From Halomonas sp. (GTDB lineage: Bacteria; Pseudomonadota; Gammaproteobacteria; Pseudomonadales; Halomonadaceae), in NCBI RefSeq assembly GCF_020832045.1, contig NZ_JAFIFK010000004.1, positions 1-43,331 of the forward strand: a stretch of 43,331 nt of DNA, in the 5' to 3' direction. This document shows, piece after piece, positions 41,674 to 43,331 of this stretch. Below the pieces are notes generated by a model that saw only the letters and a list, made by a program, of their open reading frames with translations, did no database searches and had not been told where the DNA came from. A program made the translations under genes and the position numbers. The first letter of the stretch is position 1; the number at the start of each line of letters is the position of its first letter.

Positions 41674-42974
41674 ATGCACGCTTCTTGTTGACCCAGGGCA
41701 GCAGAATGGGAGCCACGGCCCTGGCTGGCATGCTCGCCGCCGGCTCGCTGAGCGCCCAGGCTCAGACCGAGCTGACCATGTATTATCCGGTCGCCGTGGG
41801 TGGGGCGCTGACCGATGTGATCGACGGCCTGGTGGCCGAGTTCGAGAGCGAGCACTCCGACATCTCTGTGAATGCCATCTACGCCGGCAACTACGACGAT
41901 ACGCGGGTCCGGGCCATGTCGGCCATCGAGGCGGGTAATGCCCCGCAGCTCTCGGTACTGTTCTCCATCGATCTGTTCGATCTGTTGGAGCAGGACGCCA
42001 TCGTCTCCTTCGACTCGGTGATCGAGACCGACGAGGAGCGTGAGTGGCTCGACAGTTTCTACCCCGGGCTGATGGAGAACGGCCAGATCGATGGTCAGAC
42101 CTACGGCATACCCTTCCAGCGTTCCACTATCGTGCTTTACTGGAACAAGGACGCCTTCGAGGCGGCCGGGCTCGACCCCGAGACGCCGCCCGAGACCTGG
42201 GAGGAGATGGCCGAGATGGCCGCCGCGGTGCGCGAGGCCAGCAACGGGCAGCAGTGGGGCGTGATGGTGCCCTCCACCGGTTACCCCTACTGGATGTTTC
42301 AGGCCTTTGCCTTTCAGAACGGTCACCGCCTGATGAACGAAGAGGGCACCGAGATCTATTTCGACGACCCCGCCGCCATCGAGGCGCTGGAATACTGGGT
42401 TTCGCTCTCCCGCGATCATCAGGCCATGCCCGACGGCACCATAGAATGGGGCACCCTGCGCCAGAACTTCATCGAGCAGGCCACCGCCATGATGTGGCAC
42501 ACCACCGGCAACCTTACCGCGGTTCGCAACGAGGCTGACTTCGACTTCGGAGTGGCCATGCTGCCCATGAGCACCCAGCGCGGTAGTCCCACCGGCGGTG
42601 GCAACTTCTACCTGTTCAAAGACTCCAGCGAGGAGGAGCAGCGCGCGGCGATGACCTTCATCCGCTGGATGACTGACCCTGAGCGCGCCGCGGCCTGGTC
42701 GATCGAAACCGGCTACATGGGTGTCAGCCCGGCCTCCTACGAGACCGAGGCGCTGCAGAGCTACGTCGAGGAGTTCGCCCCGGCGGCGGTGGCCCGGGAC
42801 CAGCTCGAGCACGCCACCGCGGAGCTGGCCACCTACCAGGGCGGACGTGTGCGCCGGGCGCTGGACAACGCCGTGCAGGCGGCGCTGACCGGCCAGATGT
42901 CGCCGGAGGAGGCGCTCAAGCAGGCCCAGGCCGAGGCGGATACGGCACTGCGGCGCTACGCGCGTTCCCGTTGA
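41670..42974 (+). CDS. ABC transporter extracellular substrate-binding protein, UgpB-like
   Basis: A 434-residue binding protein of the CUT1 class (bacterial extracellular solute-binding family 1). The signal peptide ends AQAQ (~32). The first part resembles UgpB: LYxGNY-like IYAGNYDDTRVR, GNAPQLSVLFSIDLFDLL, IPFQRSTIVLYWNKDAFEAAGLDPETPPETWEEM. Glycerol-3-phosphate, glycerophosphodiesters or a sugar are possible ligands; key residues cannot be compared here. It is translationally coupled to the ATPase (4-bp overlap) and followed by a large palindromic repeat that separates it from the permease. Confidence 0.9.
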   Translation: MNARFLLTQGSRMGATALAGMLAAGSLSAQAQTELTMYYPVAVGGALTDVIDGLVAEFESEHSDISVNAIYAGNYDDTRVRAMSAIEAGNAPQLSVLFSIDLFDLLEQDAIVSFDSVIETDEEREWLDSFYPGLMENGQIDGQTYGIPFQRSTIVLYWNKDAFEAAGLDPETPPETWEEMAEMAAAVREASNGQQWGVMVPSTGYPYWMFQAFAFQNGHRLMNEEGTEIYFDDPAAIEALEYWVSLSRDHQAMPDGTIEWGTLRQNFIEQATAMMWHTTGNLTAVRNEADFDFGVAMLPMSTQRGSPTGGGNFYLFKDSSEEEQRAAMTFIRWMTDPERAAAWSIETGYMGVSPASYETEALQSYVEEFAPAAVARDQLEHATAELATYQGGRVRRALDNAVQAALTGQMSPEEALKQAQAEADTALRRYARSR

Positions 42975-43010
42975 GGAAAGGCCGACTCGACGAGCTTTCG
43001 TAGACGAGGC

Positions 43011-43109
43011 CGCCGGGGACAAAGGTCAATGAGGAGGCGCTGTGAATCCCTCCCTGGACGCTACATTTGCCATCCAGGGCGGGACCTCCTCATTGACCTA
43101 TCCCCGGCG
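43011..43109. repeat. ~100-bp palindromic intergenic repeat
   Basis: Nested inverted repeats: outer CGCCGGGGA / TCCCCGGCG, then a perfect 14-bp pair GGTCAATGAGGAGG / CCTCCTCATTGACC, then an inner CCCTGGA / TCCAGGG hairpin. From memory this matches dispersed intergenic palindromes seen in Halomonas genomes (core GGAGGCGCTGTGAA followed by a hairpin). It lies 36 bp after the binding-protein stop and before the permease start, a typical place for mRNA-stabilising repeats. No second copy was noticed in this window. Confidence 0.8.
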
Positions 43110-43133
43110 CCGCGATGGTGCAGGAGTCAAACC

Positions 43134-43331
43134 TTGGTAATCCAAAACGCCGACCGACGTATGCAGATCTACGGGGCGCTGTTGCTGCTACCGGCGGCGG
43201 TGCTGCTCGGCACCTTCGCCTATCTGCCTACCGTGGCAACGCTCATCAACAGTTTCTTCCTGCCCGGATTTCGCGGAGCGCCGCCGGAGTTCGTCGGGCT
43301 GGAGAACTACGCCATGCTGGTGGAGGACCGC
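43134..43331 (+). CDS. ABC transporter permease, sugar/UgpA type (5' part only)
   Basis: The first 66 codons of a CUT1-type permease, cut by the window end. AGGAG lies seven bases before a TTG at 43134, which is the best start; an ATG at 43161 is in frame but has no site. A first helix (ALLLLPAAVLLGTFAYLPTVATLINSFF) is followed by FVGLENYAMLVED, typical of UgpA/MalF-like permeases. It should pair with the ATPase and binding protein upstream and a second permease beyond the window. Confidence 0.8.
   Translation, partial: MVIQNADRRMQIYGALLLLPAAVLLGTFAYLPTVATLINSFFLPGFRGAPPEFVGLENYAMLVEDR

Noticed and set aside
40336..43022. Long minus-strand frames opposite the UgpC-like and UgpB-like genes
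   Set aside because: Antisense to intact ABC genes with full motifs; composition is atypical for a protein and there is no ribosome site.
1..43331. CRISPR arrays, tRNA/rRNA genes, insertion sequences, prophage genes
   Set aside because: None were recognised: no regularly spaced direct repeats, cloverleaf sequences or transposase/integrase motifs were seen by eye; a dedicated scan (tRNAscan, CRISPR finder) was not possible.

Overview
The window looks like chromosomal DNA from a halophilic gammaproteobacterium, most likely Halomonadaceae (Halomonas or a close relative). This is inferred from high GC with strong G/C preference at third codon positions, acidic exported proteins, a Tat-exported PhoX phosphatase, an AstE-type arginine pathway enzyme, TRAP transporters and an intergenic palindrome that resembles, from memory, dispersed repeats of this family. 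I see no rRNA, tRNA, CRISPR, phage or transposase genes. The first ~30 bases are a C/G homopolymer stretch and look like a contig edge.

Layout. (1) 49-4419: a PhoX-type phosphatase (minus) behind a candidate PHO box, divergent from a two-gene redox operon: a ferric-reductase-like flavocytochrome and a cytochrome b5/FMN-binding fusion with a covalent-flavin motif. (2) 4554-8773: a PAS-GGDEF-EAL membrane sensor, a TraX-like membrane protein and a LysR regulator. (3) 8948-16954: a plus-strand run of TRAP transporter (Q, M, P), glutamine-synthetase-like ligase, aldehyde dehydrogenase, iron alcohol dehydrogenase and class-I amidotransferase-like hydrolase. It reads as a gamma-glutamylation route for an imported amino alcohol such as ethanolamine. 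This is the most interesting system here; it resembles the route proposed for Streptomyces ethanolamine use. (4) 16970-21652: a DadA-like oxidase, a Zn/Cd/Pb P-type ATPase, its divergent CadR/PbrR-type MerR regulator with a clear 19-bp-spacer operator promoter, and a C39-like peptidase. (5) 21649-28384: a minus-strand basic-amino-acid ABC operon (ATPase, two permeases, two tandem paralogous binding proteins) ending in an isoaspartyl-dipeptidase-like protein that lacks one metal-ligand His. A His/Arg-rich short ORF with a good ribosome site precedes it and could be a leader peptide. AstE lies upstream. (6) 28458-32935: lipocalin, methyltransferase, an acidic repeat/PRC-barrel exported protein, a small membrane protein and a Tat-exported sulfide:quinone reductase-like enzyme with a 16-bp perfect palindrome upstream. 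(7) 33066-36766: a tartrate/D-malate dehydrogenase paired with a fluoroacetate-dehalogenase-like hydrolase, a divergent LysR regulator and a TVP38-type membrane protein. (8) 36925-43331: a beta-hydroxyacid dehydrogenase, MtfA, a GNAT-nitrilase fusion and the start of a sugar/glycerol-phosphate-type ABC operon. A ~100-bp palindromic repeat separates its binding protein from the first permease, which starts at TTG and is cut by the window end.

How the genes work together: most of the window concerns uptake and breakdown of small nitrogen or carbon compounds (TRAP, basic amino acid ABC and sugar-type ABC systems, each beside enzymes), together with respiratory or periplasmic redox proteins and metal resistance. 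Several binding-protein genes are followed by stable GC-rich hairpins without U-tracts. These may protect the upstream message and raise binding-protein yield over the downstream genes.
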